Source: Terriglobus saanensis SP1PR4 (GTDB taxonomy: Bacteria; Acidobacteriota; Terriglobia; Terriglobales; Acidobacteriaceae). Taken from it: 64,000 nucleotides of DNA. Under the pieces are notes generated by a model. It was not told where the DNA came from. It ran no database searches and was given only the letters and a program-made list of their open reading frames with translations. Each line of letters starts with the position of its first letter. Within the stretch, counting starts at the first letter, position 1. The stretch lies in contig NC_014963.1 of NCBI RefSeq assembly GCF_000179915.2, positions 4,216,001-4,280,000 of the forward strand, read 5' to 3'. The position numbers were made by a program, and so were the translations under genes. Shown piece by piece: positions 25,190 to 34,679 of the stretch.

Positions 25190-27064
25190 ATGACACTTTG
25201 CACGAAAATTTCAGGAAAAAAACTCCGGATCTTGCATAAAGGACTACTTTCTCTCGCCTGCGCCGTTTCTCTTCCGCTTTTTGCGCAGCAACCCATGAAG
25301 ACGCTTCTCGTCGGCGTCGATCACCGGGCGGTGACTTCCCTCAATGGCGACTGGCACTATCTCGTCGACCAGCCGCCTGCCAAGGGCCTTTACACCAGCG
25401 ATGGCAGGGTGCGGGAGAACGGATACGCGCTGAACACCCATCCCAACATCAGCAGCGGACCGCACAACGAAGAGTACGACTTCTCCACAGCGCCGACGCT
25501 GAAGGTCCCCGGCGACTGGAACACCCAGGAACCGACCCTCTTCCGCTTCGAAGGTGTCGTCTGGTATCAGCGCAACTTCGATTTCCAGCCCAAGCCGAAC
25601 ACGCGCACCTTTCTGCATGTTGGCGCGGCGAACTACAAGTCCTTCGTCTGGGTGAATCAGAAACATATCTGCGATCACGAAGGCGGCTTCACGCCGTACG
25701 ACTGCGACCTCACCACCGCGCTCAAGCCCGGCAATAACTTCGTCGTCATCGCCGTCGATTCGACGCGTCAGGTGGACGGCATCCCGTCGGTCAGCATCGA
25801 CTGGTTCAACTACGGCGGACTCACGCGCGACGTCTCCCTGGTCACGGTGCCGACCCACTTTATCGACGACTACGACGTCCATCTCAAGCACGACGCTACC
25901 TTCTCTCCGTCGGCGAACGTGCTCAGCGGCTATGTCCACGTAGAAGGAGCTGCAGTCGGGACGCCGGTGGCGCTCCATATCCCTGAAGCAGGGGTCGACA
26001 CCACGGTGGAGACCGATGCCGAGGGTCGCGCTGCTTTTGAGGTCAAAGCCAAAAGCCTGAGCCTCTGGTCGCCTGAGACGCCAAAGCTCTATAAAGTGCA
26101 GATCTCCTCAGGCCAGGACGCCATCACAGACGACATAGGCTTCCGCGATATTCGTGTCGATGGCACGCGCATTCTTCTGAACGGGAAGGCCATCTTTCTG
26201 CAGGGCGCGAACATGCACGCAGAAGCGCCCTATCGAGGAGGCAGCGTTCACTCGGACGAAGACGTGAAGAACATCTTCGGCTTCCTTAAAGACATGAACG
26301 CAAACTTCGTTCGCCTCTGCCACTATCCCCACGATGAACGCATGGAGCGCATGGCCGATCGCAACGGCGTGATGATCTGGTCGGAGATTCCGCTCTGGCA
26401 GCGCATCTCCTATGACAAGCCTGAGGTTTACGCAAAGGCCACCTTCATGCTGAACGAGATGATCCGCCGCGATCGCAATAAGGCTTCGGTCATTCTCTGG
26501 TCGGTTTCCAATGAGACACCAAACAATCCCACACGCACGAAGTTCCTGACCAACCTCGCCAACGAGGCGCGCAGGCTCGATCCGACGCGTCCGATCACCT
26601 CGGCGCTGATCGGACCGAAGGTGGATCAGGATGCCGTCCTGCAGAACGATCCTTTGGCGGATGCGCTCGATGTCGTAGGCCAAAACCAGTACATCGGCTG
26701 GTATGAAGGTCGTCCGGAAGACGCGGACAAGAAGACCTGGACCCTGCCGCAGAAGCCGATTCTCATGTCAGAGTTTGGAGCGGAAGCCACGCAGGGAAAC
26801 CACGGCGGACCGAACCAGCGCTGGACAGAAGAACAGCAACTCAACGTCTTCCAGCATCAGTTCGTCATGATGCGGAAGATCCCCCAGGTGCGCGGTCTGA
26901 TTCCATGGGTCCTGATGGATTTCCGTTCGCCCACACGCAATATCCCCAAGCTACAGGAGGGCTACAACCGCAAGGGTCTGCTCTCCGAAGATGGAAAGAA
27001 GAAGCTGGCCTTCGATCTTTTTCAGAAGACGTACAAAGAGCACACCGTCGGCAAAGCAGAGTAA
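25190..27064 (+). CDS. Glycoside hydrolase family 2 (beta-glucuronidase/galactosidase type)
   Basis: 624 residues with a signal peptide (to about residue 34, ...SLPLFAQ), so it is exported. A jelly-roll sugar-binding domain starts at SLNGDWHYL, an Ig-like domain occupies about 225-310, and a TIM barrel follows from GFRDIRVDG. The acid/base Glu is E442 in WSVSNETPNN and the nucleophile is E528 in ILMSEFGAEA. It ends at a terminator shared with the convergent TonB receptor. The position beside a receptor suggests use of plant or microbial polysaccharide, but the exact sugar is not clear. Confidence 0.87.
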   Translation: MTLCTKISGKKLRILHKGLLSLACAVSLPLFAQQPMKTLLVGVDHRAVTSLNGDWHYLVDQPPAKGLYTSDGRVRENGYALNTHPNISSGPHNEEYDFSTAPTLKVPGDWNTQEPTLFRFEGVVWYQRNFDFQPKPNTRTFLHVGAANYKSFVWVNQKHICDHEGGFTPYDCDLTTALKPGNNFVVIAVDSTRQVDGIPSVSIDWFNYGGLTRDVSLVTVPTHFIDDYDVHLKHDATFSPSANVLSGYVHVEGAAVGTPVALHIPEAGVDTTVETDAEGRAAFEVKAKSLSLWSPETPKLYKVQISSGQDAITDDIGFRDIRVDGTRILLNGKAIFLQGANMHAEAPYRGGSVHSDEDVKNIFGFLKDMNANFVRLCHYPHDERMERMADRNGVMIWSEIPLWQRISYDKPEVYAKATFMLNEMIRRDRNKASVILWSVSNETPNNPTRTKFLTNLANEARRLDPTRPITSALIGPKVDQDAVLQNDPLADALDVVGQNQYIGWYEGRPEDADKKTWTLPQKPILMSEFGAEATQGNHGGPNQRWTEEQQLNVFQHQFVMMRKIPQVRGLIPWVLMDFRSPTRNIPKLQEGYNRKGLLSEDGKKKLAFDLFQKTYKEHTVGKAE

Positions 27065-27081
27065 GAAGAAGGCACACCAAC

Positions 27082-27115
27082 AAAAGGGAGCAGCCCGCGG
27101 GCTGCTCCCTTTTTT
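27082..27115. terminator. Bidirectional terminator
   Basis: caaaa-gggagcagccc-gc-gggctgctccc-tttttt has an 11-bp perfect stem with A and T runs on its two sides. It lies between the convergent GH2 and TonB-receptor genes. Confidence 0.85.
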
Positions 27116-27130
27116 GCGTTGCGGTTGACT

Positions 27131-30100
27131 CTAGAACAACGCCTTCAGACCAAGCTGCAACTGACGCGGCGGGTAGGCACCGGAGACAGTACCGAAGTTG
27201 GAGTTGCTAGCATTGAGGTTCACGCCAGAAAAGTTCGTGCGGTTGAGAACGTTGAACGCATCTGCCTGGAACTTCACGCGAACACGTTCGGTGATCGGGA
27301 AGAACTTCGACAGGGTTGCATCGGTCTGCGCAAGGCCCGGACCGACAACCGCACCGTTTCCGGAGTTACCGAAACGGGCAAGCGTCTTGGGCGTCGCCAC
27401 AAACGGAGTCGCGGTATTTCCCGCCCGGCTGATGTTGTTGACGTAGCCATCAATTCCGGCGCGGCCGGTGGTGTAGATCGCAGTACCCGGAACGCGATCC
27501 GCACGCACGGTTCCCAGACCAAGCGTCGAGGTCGCCTGAACGGTGAGGTAGGGACCGCTCTGCAGACGAGCGACACCACTTATCTGCCAGCCGCCAGCCA
27601 CTTCGCGAACCAGGTAGTTATGACCTCTGAACTCCGGTGCCTGGATGACGAAGGTTGCCACAAAAGCATGGCGGCGGTCGTTGGTCAGGTTGCCATAGTT
27701 GTAGTTGAGATCGCGCCAGTTCTCGAGCGTGGTGTTGTTTCCGTTCGAATCACCCAAGGCCTTGGAGTACGTATAAGCAAGGGTGTACGTGACAATGCCG
27801 GCGCGCTTGGACGAAAACATCTGCAGTGAGTTGTAGTTGTAATTCGAATCGAAGCGGTTGGAATTGATGGCGGTATATCCCTTGTAGGGATTGAAGAAAT
27901 TGGTCGACGAGATCGCATTGTTGCCTGTAGTGGCATTGGCGACCAAAGGAGCAAGGTCGGGAAAGTTGATGTTCGGCTGACGCAGCTGGTGGTGGGCCAC
28001 ATTGCCGACGTAGTTCATTTCGAAGAGAACAGACTTTGGAAGCTGACGCTGGAAACCGAAGCTGTACTGGATGGTGGAAGGATTGTGGTTTGTCGGGTCG
28101 ATCGCGCTGATGCCCGCCTGGAGACCCGTGTTATTCGCCGCGAGACTTCCAATGGTCGCGAGGTTACCTGTGTCGAACTGGGTATTTTGCAGAAACGGCG
28201 GGAGATTCAACTGGCTGAAGATCAGATTGCCCTGTGGACGGTAGTAGAACAGACCGATACCGCCACGGACGACCGTATTGTTGTCGACGGCGTATGCAAA
28301 TCCAAAGCGCGGACCGAAGGCTCCGTTCATGTTGTAGAGGCCACGCGGCGCGCCCGCAGGGATCAGGGGGAAGAGTGCTGTGTTTACGTTGAGGACGCGC
28401 TTCGCCTGGTCGGCGGGAACACCATCGCCAGCACGGACGAGACCGTTATACGGATTTCCGATGCCCGGTGTGAGCCGTCCATTCGGGAGGACCGTAACCG
28501 CTGCTGCCGGATTGTAGGCGGCGGGATCGAAGTTTGAGACGTTGTTGCCCTGCGTGTAGAACGGTGAGATCAACTGCCAGCGAAGGCCAATCTCCAGGCT
28601 CAACTTGCGAGTCGCCTTCCAGCTGTCCTGCGCAAACCACTCCACCTGATTGAAGCGGAAGTGTCCGATCGGGTCCGCACTGGCCTCCTGGTAGCTCTGG
28701 AAGTTGCCGAGGAATGCATCGGCAAGTGCATAGCAGGTCGTGTTTCCGCTGGCAGCTTTGCAGTTGCTCGAAGTGGGTGTGGAGTTGAAGGTAGCAGTTC
28801 CGGTGTAGTTCGAGCGGCCGTTCTGATCCACACGGTCGCGGATGTAGACTCCACCAAATTTGAAGTTGTGATTGCCCTTGATGTACGTCACATTGTCCGC
28901 AACCTGGATGTCCGTGGACGGCGATTGCAGCGCGAAGTTGGGTCCCTGGAAGGGAGCGTAGTTGGTGATGTTCACAATGGGAATGCCGTTCGGATACGGT
29001 CCGGCACCCGGATAGAGCTTGTTGTATTGAAAGCCAAACGTCTCGCGCTTCCAGTTATTGCCAGCGGGAGGAATGCGTTGCGCTGCCCAACTGGTGTTGA
29101 TCTGCGCCTGGTTCAGGAAGTTGGAGCGGATCGCCCAGGTCTCTGAGAGCAGGTAGCTCTGTCCTGGACGGTTGCGGGTCGTTGGCGTCGTGTTCAGAAT
29201 GCCGCTGTTGGAGAAGGTACCGAAGGGATCGATGAGCGTGTTGGCATCGTGGATCCAGCGGCCATAGAGGGTGTGCTTGTCGTTGATGACATAGTCGAAG
29301 CGGACCAGGTCTTGGTGGAAGTTCAGCGGACTGGAAGGCGCCAGCGTGAGGTTGTTGCTGGGGATGCCACCATCGCGGAAGCTGAGTCCAGCGGCAGAGA
29401 TGATTTTGTAGACGTTGGCGATCGCGCGTCCATCGGTAGTGATGAGCGACGCAATGTTGTTGGAGGGAATAGGCGTTGCCGTCCCAGGATAGTAGAGCTG
29501 TCCGGCGGTCGAAGAGCAGACGCCATTGACGAAGGTATTCGGCGTACCGCCTGTGGAGGTGCTGGTGCAGAGCGCCGAGAAATCGCCATTCTGCATGGCG
29601 GTCGTTGGTACGGTAAAGGTCGAAGCGACGGCCTGCTGGCGAAGCCGCTTCCACTCTTCTCCTACGAAGAAGAAGAGCTTGTCCTTGATGATCGGACCGC
29701 CGAGAAAGAAGCCGAAGTCGTTGAAGATCAGCTGCGTCTTCTTCTTGGCCACATAGTTTGTGGCATCAAAATAATTGTTGCGCAGGATCTCGAACGCGCC
29801 TCCGTGCCAGGAGTTCGAACCGCTCTTGGTCACGATGTTGAAGGACGGTCCCGAGGTACGCCCGAACTCGGCCGAGGCGTTCGAAGTGTCGATCTTTACT
29901 TCGCGAATAAAGTCAGGACCGACGTTGTTCATCAACGAACCGTTCGATCCTGCCACTTGGTTGTAGGCACCATCCACTGTGAGATTGCCGGTATCGCTTC
30001 GATTGCCGTTGATCGTCTGATTGTTGGAAGCAAGAGACGTCGTCACGGAAAAGATATCGGGGTTGGTCACGACAGCACCCGGAACAAGCGTAAGCAACTG

Positions 30101-30574
30101 CGTGTAGTTGCGGCCGTTCAGGGCGAGGTTTTCTACCTGCTTGGAATCGATGACGCGCGCCAGTTCACCGGAAGTAGTGTTCAGCGCTTCCACAGCGCCG
30201 CCCTCTACCTGGACGACTTCGCTGGCCTGCCCGAGTTGGAGAGCAAAGTTGGAAGAAACCTTGGCATCCGCGGAGATGGTGACGTCCGCCTGCTGCGCCG
30301 TACGGAATCCCGTTTGCGTTACAGAGATGGAATAGGTCCCGATGGGCAGGTTGGTCGCAATGTAATTTCCGTCGGTGTCGGTGGTCACCGTACGCTTCGC
30401 CTGCGTGTTTGCAGAAGTGATCGTCACCGTGACGCCGGGAATCGCAGCCCCTGCAGGATCGGTGATGGTTCCCGTAATTTGTCCAAAGCTACTCTGCGCG
30501 TGTGCAAACGGAGCAGCAACAGTCATGGTGAGTAAAAGCAGGAGCAAACTCCAGCTCTTGAAAATATTGTGCAT
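27131..30574 (-). CDS. Oar-like TonB-dependent receptor
   Basis: 1147 residues from ATG 30574, with GGAGG 8 bp upstream; the longer frame adds 45 residues lacking a signal. A signal peptide (LLLLLTMTVAAPFAHAQ) is followed by a carboxypeptidase-regulatory beta-sandwich (ITGTITDPAGAAIPGVTVTI), then the plug (GRNYTQLLTLVPG, ADVTISADAK) and a large barrel ending in LGLKALF. This is the Oar-type receptor very common in Acidobacteriota. It may import large glycans or adhere to surfaces; the substrate is unknown. It faces the GH2 gene in a convergent pair and stands alone upstream of a 423-bp intergenic region. Confidence 0.9.
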   Translation of the reverse strand: MHNIFKSWSLLLLLLTMTVAAPFAHAQSSFGQITGTITDPAGAAIPGVTVTITSANTQAKRTVTTDTDGNYIATNLPIGTYSISVTQTGFRTAQQADVTISADAKVSSNFALQLGQASEVVQVEGGAVEALNTTSGELARVIDSKQVENLALNGRNYTQLLTLVPGAVVTNPDIFSVTTSLASNNQTINGNRSDTGNLTVDGAYNQVAGSNGSLMNNVGPDFIREVKIDTSNASAEFGRTSGPSFNIVTKSGSNSWHGGAFEILRNNYFDATNYVAKKKTQLIFNDFGFFLGGPIIKDKLFFFVGEEWKRLRQQAVASTFTVPTTAMQNGDFSALCTSTSTGGTPNTFVNGVCSSTAGQLYYPGTATPIPSNNIASLITTDGRAIANVYKIISAAGLSFRDGGIPSNNLTLAPSSPLNFHQDLVRFDYVINDKHTLYGRWIHDANTLIDPFGTFSNSGILNTTPTTRNRPGQSYLLSETWAIRSNFLNQAQINTSWAAQRIPPAGNNWKRETFGFQYNKLYPGAGPYPNGIPIVNITNYAPFQGPNFALQSPSTDIQVADNVTYIKGNHNFKFGGVYIRDRVDQNGRSNYTGTATFNSTPTSSNCKAASGNTTCYALADAFLGNFQSYQEASADPIGHFRFNQVEWFAQDSWKATRKLSLEIGLRWQLISPFYTQGNNVSNFDPAAYNPAAAVTVLPNGRLTPGIGNPYNGLVRAGDGVPADQAKRVLNVNTALFPLIPAGAPRGLYNMNGAFGPRFGFAYAVDNNTVVRGGIGLFYYRPQGNLIFSQLNLPPFLQNTQFDTGNLATIGSLAANNTGLQAGISAIDPTNHNPSTIQYSFGFQRQLPKSVLFEMNYVGNVAHHQLRQPNINFPDLAPLVANATTGNNAISSTNFFNPYKGYTAINSNRFDSNYNYNSLQMFSSKRAGIVTYTLAYTYSKALGDSNGNNTTLENWRDLNYNYGNLTNDRRHAFVATFVIQAPEFRGHNYLVREVAGGWQISGVARLQSGPYLTVQATSTLGLGTVRADRVPGTAIYTTGRAGIDGYVNNISRAGNTATPFVATPKTLARFGNSGNGAVVGPGLAQTDATLSKFFPITERVRVKFQADAFNVLNRTNFSGVNLNASNSNFGTVSGAYPPRQLQLGLKALF

Positions 30575-30997
30575 ATGGTCCTCCAAGTTGTAATTCATCA
30601 GTGGCGGGGCCGTGTCCGTAGAGTCAGCCCACTCTTTCGCCATGACTTTCTGGCGTTGGCAAATTGATTTAGCCGACTCGAAATCGGCCTGGCAACTTGC
30701 AGCGACCATTAGTTATTTCGCGACACGAACCTGTCAAGGCCCATTCGGGATTGGAAGAGACCAAAGTGCCTAATTGGGAACCCCCTCCGCAGACAACGCA
30801 TCTCAGGCAGAGGCATCGAAATTAAAATCCCCGCAAGCTGTGCGCAGAACTGTTGAACAAGCCCGGCGCGCCGCCGTCTGGACGCGCCACTCTTTATGCT
30901 TCAAATCGGGACAAAGTCGGGACAAGTGGGGCGCACGGGGAAATGTTCGGAAGTAGCTGTTTTGAATAGGTATCTATTAGACTTGAGCGGGTATCTA
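30575..30997. other. 423-bp divergent regulatory region with direct repeats
   Basis: It lies between the TonB receptor and the exopolysaccharide cluster. tcgggacaa occurs at 30906-30914 and 30917-30925 (11-bp period). ggtatcta occurs at 30969-30976 and 30990-30997 (21-bp period, two helical turns), the second copy touching the start codon of the export gene. These are candidate regulator sites. No reliable -35/-10 pair or gene is seen. Confidence 0.45.
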
Positions 30998-33463
30998 ATG
31001 TCTCTCAGAGCATCACGCATCTTCTACAAAGTCGTCCCAGGCTTAACCCGGTCTTTCGTTACTGGCAGTGCCGGTGCGGCCCTCGCTCTCTGCCTTTCCA
31101 CCGGATATCTGACGGCCCAGGCAGCTCCAGCGGCAGCACCCCAGGCGGCGACACCTCAGATGCCAGCGCCCGTCAATGTGCCTCAGGCCACGCCTGCATC
31201 CAGGACGACGAACTCCGGCAACGGCCAAAACTGGGGCAATAGTCAGACACAGCAGCAAAATCAAAACCGGCAAAACCGCAATACGCAAAACCAGGGAGAC
31301 AACTCTACGACCGCGCAGCCCGTGGCGCCTACCGAGTTTCAGGTCATGGTCGCAGGAACCGCCGGTCGCATTCTTCCCATCTTCGGCGCAGACCTCTTTG
31401 ACGGCGCACCCTCGACCTTCGCCCCGATTGACGACGTGCCCGTCACGGGCGACTACGTCATCGGCCCCGGCGACGAGATTCGACTCAACACCACAGGTCA
31501 GTTGAACCGGGAGGGCAGTTTTACCGTTGACCGGCTGGGAAACATCACAATTCCTGACGTCGGTCCGGTTCACGTCTCGGGACTTCGCTATTCGGAGCTC
31601 AATCACTCCATTCGTACCCAGATGGAGAGGGTCTACCGAAACTTCGAACTCAACATCAGCATGGGTGAGTTGCGCTCCATCCAGGTCTTCGTCGTAGGCC
31701 AGGCACGCCGCCCCGGGGTCTACACCGTCAGCTCCCTGAGCACTCTGCTCAACGCTCTCTTCGCGTCCGGTGGCCCCTCCGGCACAGGCAGCCTCCGCCA
31801 CATTGAACTGCGCCGGGGAAGCAGTGTGGTCACGGAGCTTGATCTCTACGACTTTCTGCTCCATGGAGATAAGAGCAAAGACGTTCGTCTGGAACCCGGC
31901 GATGTGATCTTTATCCCGCAGATCGGACCGCAGGTCGCCATCACTGGAAGCGTGAACACGCCCGCGATCTTCGAACTCCGGAATGAAGCCTCGATCTCGC
32001 AGCTCCTGCAGCTGGCAGGCGGAGTCAGCGTCGTTGCTTCCTCCGCTCTGATCCGGGTCGAGAGCATTTATGAGCACAGCGAGCGGGCCTTTCAAGACGT
32101 GGATCTCAGCTCCCCCGCCCCTTTCCCGGTCAAAAATGGAGATATTGTCTCCATTGGATCCATCACCGACCGCTTCCGGGAGACGATCACGCTTCGCGGA
32201 AACGTAGCCAACCCGGGCCGGTATACGTGGCATGCTGGCATGCACGTCCGTGACCTGATCCCCAATAAGGATGCTCTGATCACGCGCGCCTACTACCGCT
32301 CGATCACCGCACTTGGACAGAACACCAACTACAACGGCCCTGTGGACACCGGTCTCAACACCATGTCTGCCGCAGCTGCCGCACCCAGTTCCAGAGGTAG
32401 CAATACTGCAAGCAGCATCACCGCTGGCGGCGGGACGATCACTGGCGACCTGAACGGCCCGTCCTCAACCACCACGGCATCCACCGCCAACACCACGACC
32501 CGGACCGACGTCGTTCTACCAGCTCCTGACATCAACTGGGACTACGCCGTCATCGAGCGTCAGGATCCCGACGGTCTGAACACGACGTTGCTTCCCTTCC
32601 GTCTCGGCGACCTCGTACTTCGCAATGACGAGTCACAGAATCTCGCTCTCCAGCCGGGAGATGTTGTCACAATCTTCTCGCAGGCCGATCTTCGTGTTCC
32701 TTCGGCTCATCAGACGCGCTTCATCCATCTCGAAGGAGAGTTCGTCTCCGCGGGTGTTTACAGCGTGCTCCCTGGCGAAACGCTCCGCCAGGTCATCCAG
32801 CGCGCGGGTGGCCTTACGCCCGACGCCTTCCTTTATGCGTCCGAGTTCACCCGTGAGTCCACACGCAGGATCCAGCAGCAGCGCCTGAGTGAATACGCTG
32901 ATTCGTTGGAAGCCCAGATCAACACGCAATCCTCAAAGGCCATGTCGAACAGCACCGGAAATACTGACGGAATCACAGCAGAGCTGCTGCCCGCACGCCA
33001 ATCGGTAGCTCGACTTCGGCAGCTTCGCGCCACGGGACGCATTGTGCTCCAGATGAAGCCGGATGATGTTGGCCTGAACGCCATCCCCGATATGTCCATC
33101 GAAGACGGAGACCGCTTCGTGATTTCACGTAAGCCGTCCACAGTTCTGGTGCAGGGAGAGGTCTTCTCGCCCAATGCATTCCTCTTCGAGTCAGGGCATC
33201 GCGTGAAGGATTACCTCCACATCGCGGGTGGACCGGACCGCCAGGCGGACAAATCCCGCATCTTCGTGATTCGTGCGGATGGCTCTGTGATCTCCAAACA
33301 GTTTGGGAATCTTGACCACGCTCCAATCTTTGCCGGAGATACGGTTGTCGTTCCACCCCAGGTCAAGACGGGAAGCTTGCTCCGTGATCTGGCCCTCATT
33401 TCGACCGTCGTCAACTCGGTGACGCAGATCGGCTTGCTCGGCGCAGTCATCCTTACGAGATAG
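30998..33463 (+). CDS. Polysaccharide export protein with multiple SLBB domains (Wza-like)
   Basis: 821 residues from ATG 30998. The signal/anchor region is followed by a Gln/Asn-rich stretch at about 71-108. A Poly_export domain begins at GDYVIGPGDEIRLN (about residue 150) with FTVDRLGNITIPDVG. Several SLBB units follow (for example VFVVGQARRPGVYTVSS, ITGSVNTPAIFEL, ITLRGNVANPGRY, IHLEGEFVSAGVYSV, VLVQGEVFSPNAF). It is much longer than Wza (about 380 residues) because of extra SLBB repeats. It forms the outer-membrane or periplasmic conduit for the glycan. It heads the cluster; the Wzz gene follows 34 bp later. Confidence 0.9.
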   Translation: MSLRASRIFYKVVPGLTRSFVTGSAGAALALCLSTGYLTAQAAPAAAPQAATPQMPAPVNVPQATPASRTTNSGNGQNWGNSQTQQQNQNRQNRNTQNQGDNSTTAQPVAPTEFQVMVAGTAGRILPIFGADLFDGAPSTFAPIDDVPVTGDYVIGPGDEIRLNTTGQLNREGSFTVDRLGNITIPDVGPVHVSGLRYSELNHSIRTQMERVYRNFELNISMGELRSIQVFVVGQARRPGVYTVSSLSTLLNALFASGGPSGTGSLRHIELRRGSSVVTELDLYDFLLHGDKSKDVRLEPGDVIFIPQIGPQVAITGSVNTPAIFELRNEASISQLLQLAGGVSVVASSALIRVESIYEHSERAFQDVDLSSPAPFPVKNGDIVSIGSITDRFRETITLRGNVANPGRYTWHAGMHVRDLIPNKDALITRAYYRSITALGQNTNYNGPVDTGLNTMSAAAAAPSSRGSNTASSITAGGGTITGDLNGPSSTTTASTANTTTRTDVVLPAPDINWDYAVIERQDPDGLNTTLLPFRLGDLVLRNDESQNLALQPGDVVTIFSQADLRVPSAHQTRFIHLEGEFVSAGVYSVLPGETLRQVIQRAGGLTPDAFLYASEFTRESTRRIQQQRLSEYADSLEAQINTQSSKAMSNSTGNTDGITAELLPARQSVARLRQLRATGRIVLQMKPDDVGLNAIPDMSIEDGDRFVISRKPSTVLVQGEVFSPNAFLFESGHRVKDYLHIAGGPDRQADKSRIFVIRADGSVISKQFGNLDHAPIFAGDTVVVPPQVKTGSLLRDLALISTVVNSVTQIGLLGAVILTR

Positions 33464-33497
33464 CCGGTCGCACCATTCGGCCTTCAGAAAGAAATCG

Positions 33498-34679
33498 ATG
33501 TCCACGAACGACGCTCAATCCGGTGAATACTTGCCTCAGCCAGAGATCCAGACTGGCGAGGAAGGGTTCGATCTTCTTCAGTTAGGCCTTATTTTTCTCA
33601 AGCACCTCCGCCTCGTTTTGTTCTGCACTCTTGCCATGGGGATTGGTGCGTACGTTGTGACCTTGTTCATTCACAGGGCCTATGGAGCACACGCGACATT
33701 TCTGCTTGAATCACAGGACTCTGCAAACGGTTTGACCGGAAATCTCTTCTTCAGCAGACCGACCGACCCAACCATCTCTCTTCTGCAGAGCGAGTCGGTG
33801 TCGGAGCTCCTTGTAAGCGGACAGCATCTTGAACCGCTCTTTCCTAACATGACGCCACGGGCCATTCAGAGACAAGCTGCCGGAGAGGCCACCTTTGCCC
33901 GCTCTGCGGACGGCATGTTCATTATTTCGGTCACCGACGTGAAACCGGAACGGGCCGTCGCCATCGCGAATGGTTACCTGCAGGCCTTGCAGGAGCTGAA
34001 TGACCGCATGAACCTCGATGCAGCCAAGCATCGTCGCACTTTTTACGAGAGCCAGGTCGACGAAGAACGTGACGCCCTGGAAAAGGCAGAACTTCGACTG
34101 ACAGAACTTCAGCAGAAGACCGGCGTCGTACAGCCCGAAAGCCAGACTTCCATGGAGCTTTCCACGATCGCGAGCTTGAAAGCGCAGATTACGGCTCAGC
34201 AGGTGGCCCTTTCGACGCTTCTCACTGGCGCAACCGAACAGAATCCGGAAGTCATTCGAATGCGAACGGAGATCGACGCGCTTTCAGCGCAAGAGCGTCG
34301 CATGGAAGCAAGTTTCAACGGCAAGCAGACCAACGATATCCCGGCAACGAACCTTGAATATCAGCATCGGTTGGCGGACGTCACGTATCACCGCACTCTG
34401 CTGACCTCCTTTTCCTCAGAATTCCAGCAGGCCCGCCTGCAGTCGACCTACCAGTCGCCCCACGTCCGCGTCGTCGATATGGCCCACCTTCCCCTGCCGA
34501 TTACGTGGCCACCAAGCATGAAGATCACTTTGATCTTCGTCGCCATCGGATTTTTTCTTGGCATCCTGCTCGCTGGAATGCGCCATATGGCTGAACGCCT
34601 CATGGTTGACCCGGAGCGTCGCCTTCAGGTGGAAGAGATGAAGCACTCTCTTCGCAGGGCCCTCTTCCTTCGGAGCTAG
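33498..34679 (+). CDS. Chain-length determinant (Wzz/GumC type)
   Basis: 393 residues. Two membrane helices (about residues 30-58 and 337-356) bracket a periplasmic coiled-coil region (ESQVDEERDALEKAELRLTELQQ and onward). The proline-rich Wzz motif precedes the second helix (HLPLPITWPPSMK). It has no kinase domain and no tyrosine cluster at the end, so it is the stand-alone form. It controls glycan chain length together with the export protein. Its TAG is directly followed by the ATG of the next gene. Confidence 0.88.
   Translation: MSTNDAQSGEYLPQPEIQTGEEGFDLLQLGLIFLKHLRLVLFCTLAMGIGAYVVTLFIHRAYGAHATFLLESQDSANGLTGNLFFSRPTDPTISLLQSESVSELLVSGQHLEPLFPNMTPRAIQRQAAGEATFARSADGMFIISVTDVKPERAVAIANGYLQALQELNDRMNLDAAKHRRTFYESQVDEERDALEKAELRLTELQQKTGVVQPESQTSMELSTIASLKAQITAQQVALSTLLTGATEQNPEVIRMRTEIDALSAQERRMEASFNGKQTNDIPATNLEYQHRLADVTYHRTLLTSFSSEFQQARLQSTYQSPHVRVVDMAHLPLPITWPPSMKITLIFVAIGFFLGILLAGMRHMAERLMVDPERRLQVEEMKHSLRRALFLRS

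Noticed and set aside
25190-30574. GH2 gene and TonB receptor as one polysaccharide-utilisation locus
   Set aside because: They are convergent with a terminator between, and no SusD-like gene or regulator is present, so no locus can be claimed.
31043-32245. 400-codon minus-strand frame opposite the export protein
   Set aside because: It is an antisense shadow of the SLBB export gene with no domain.
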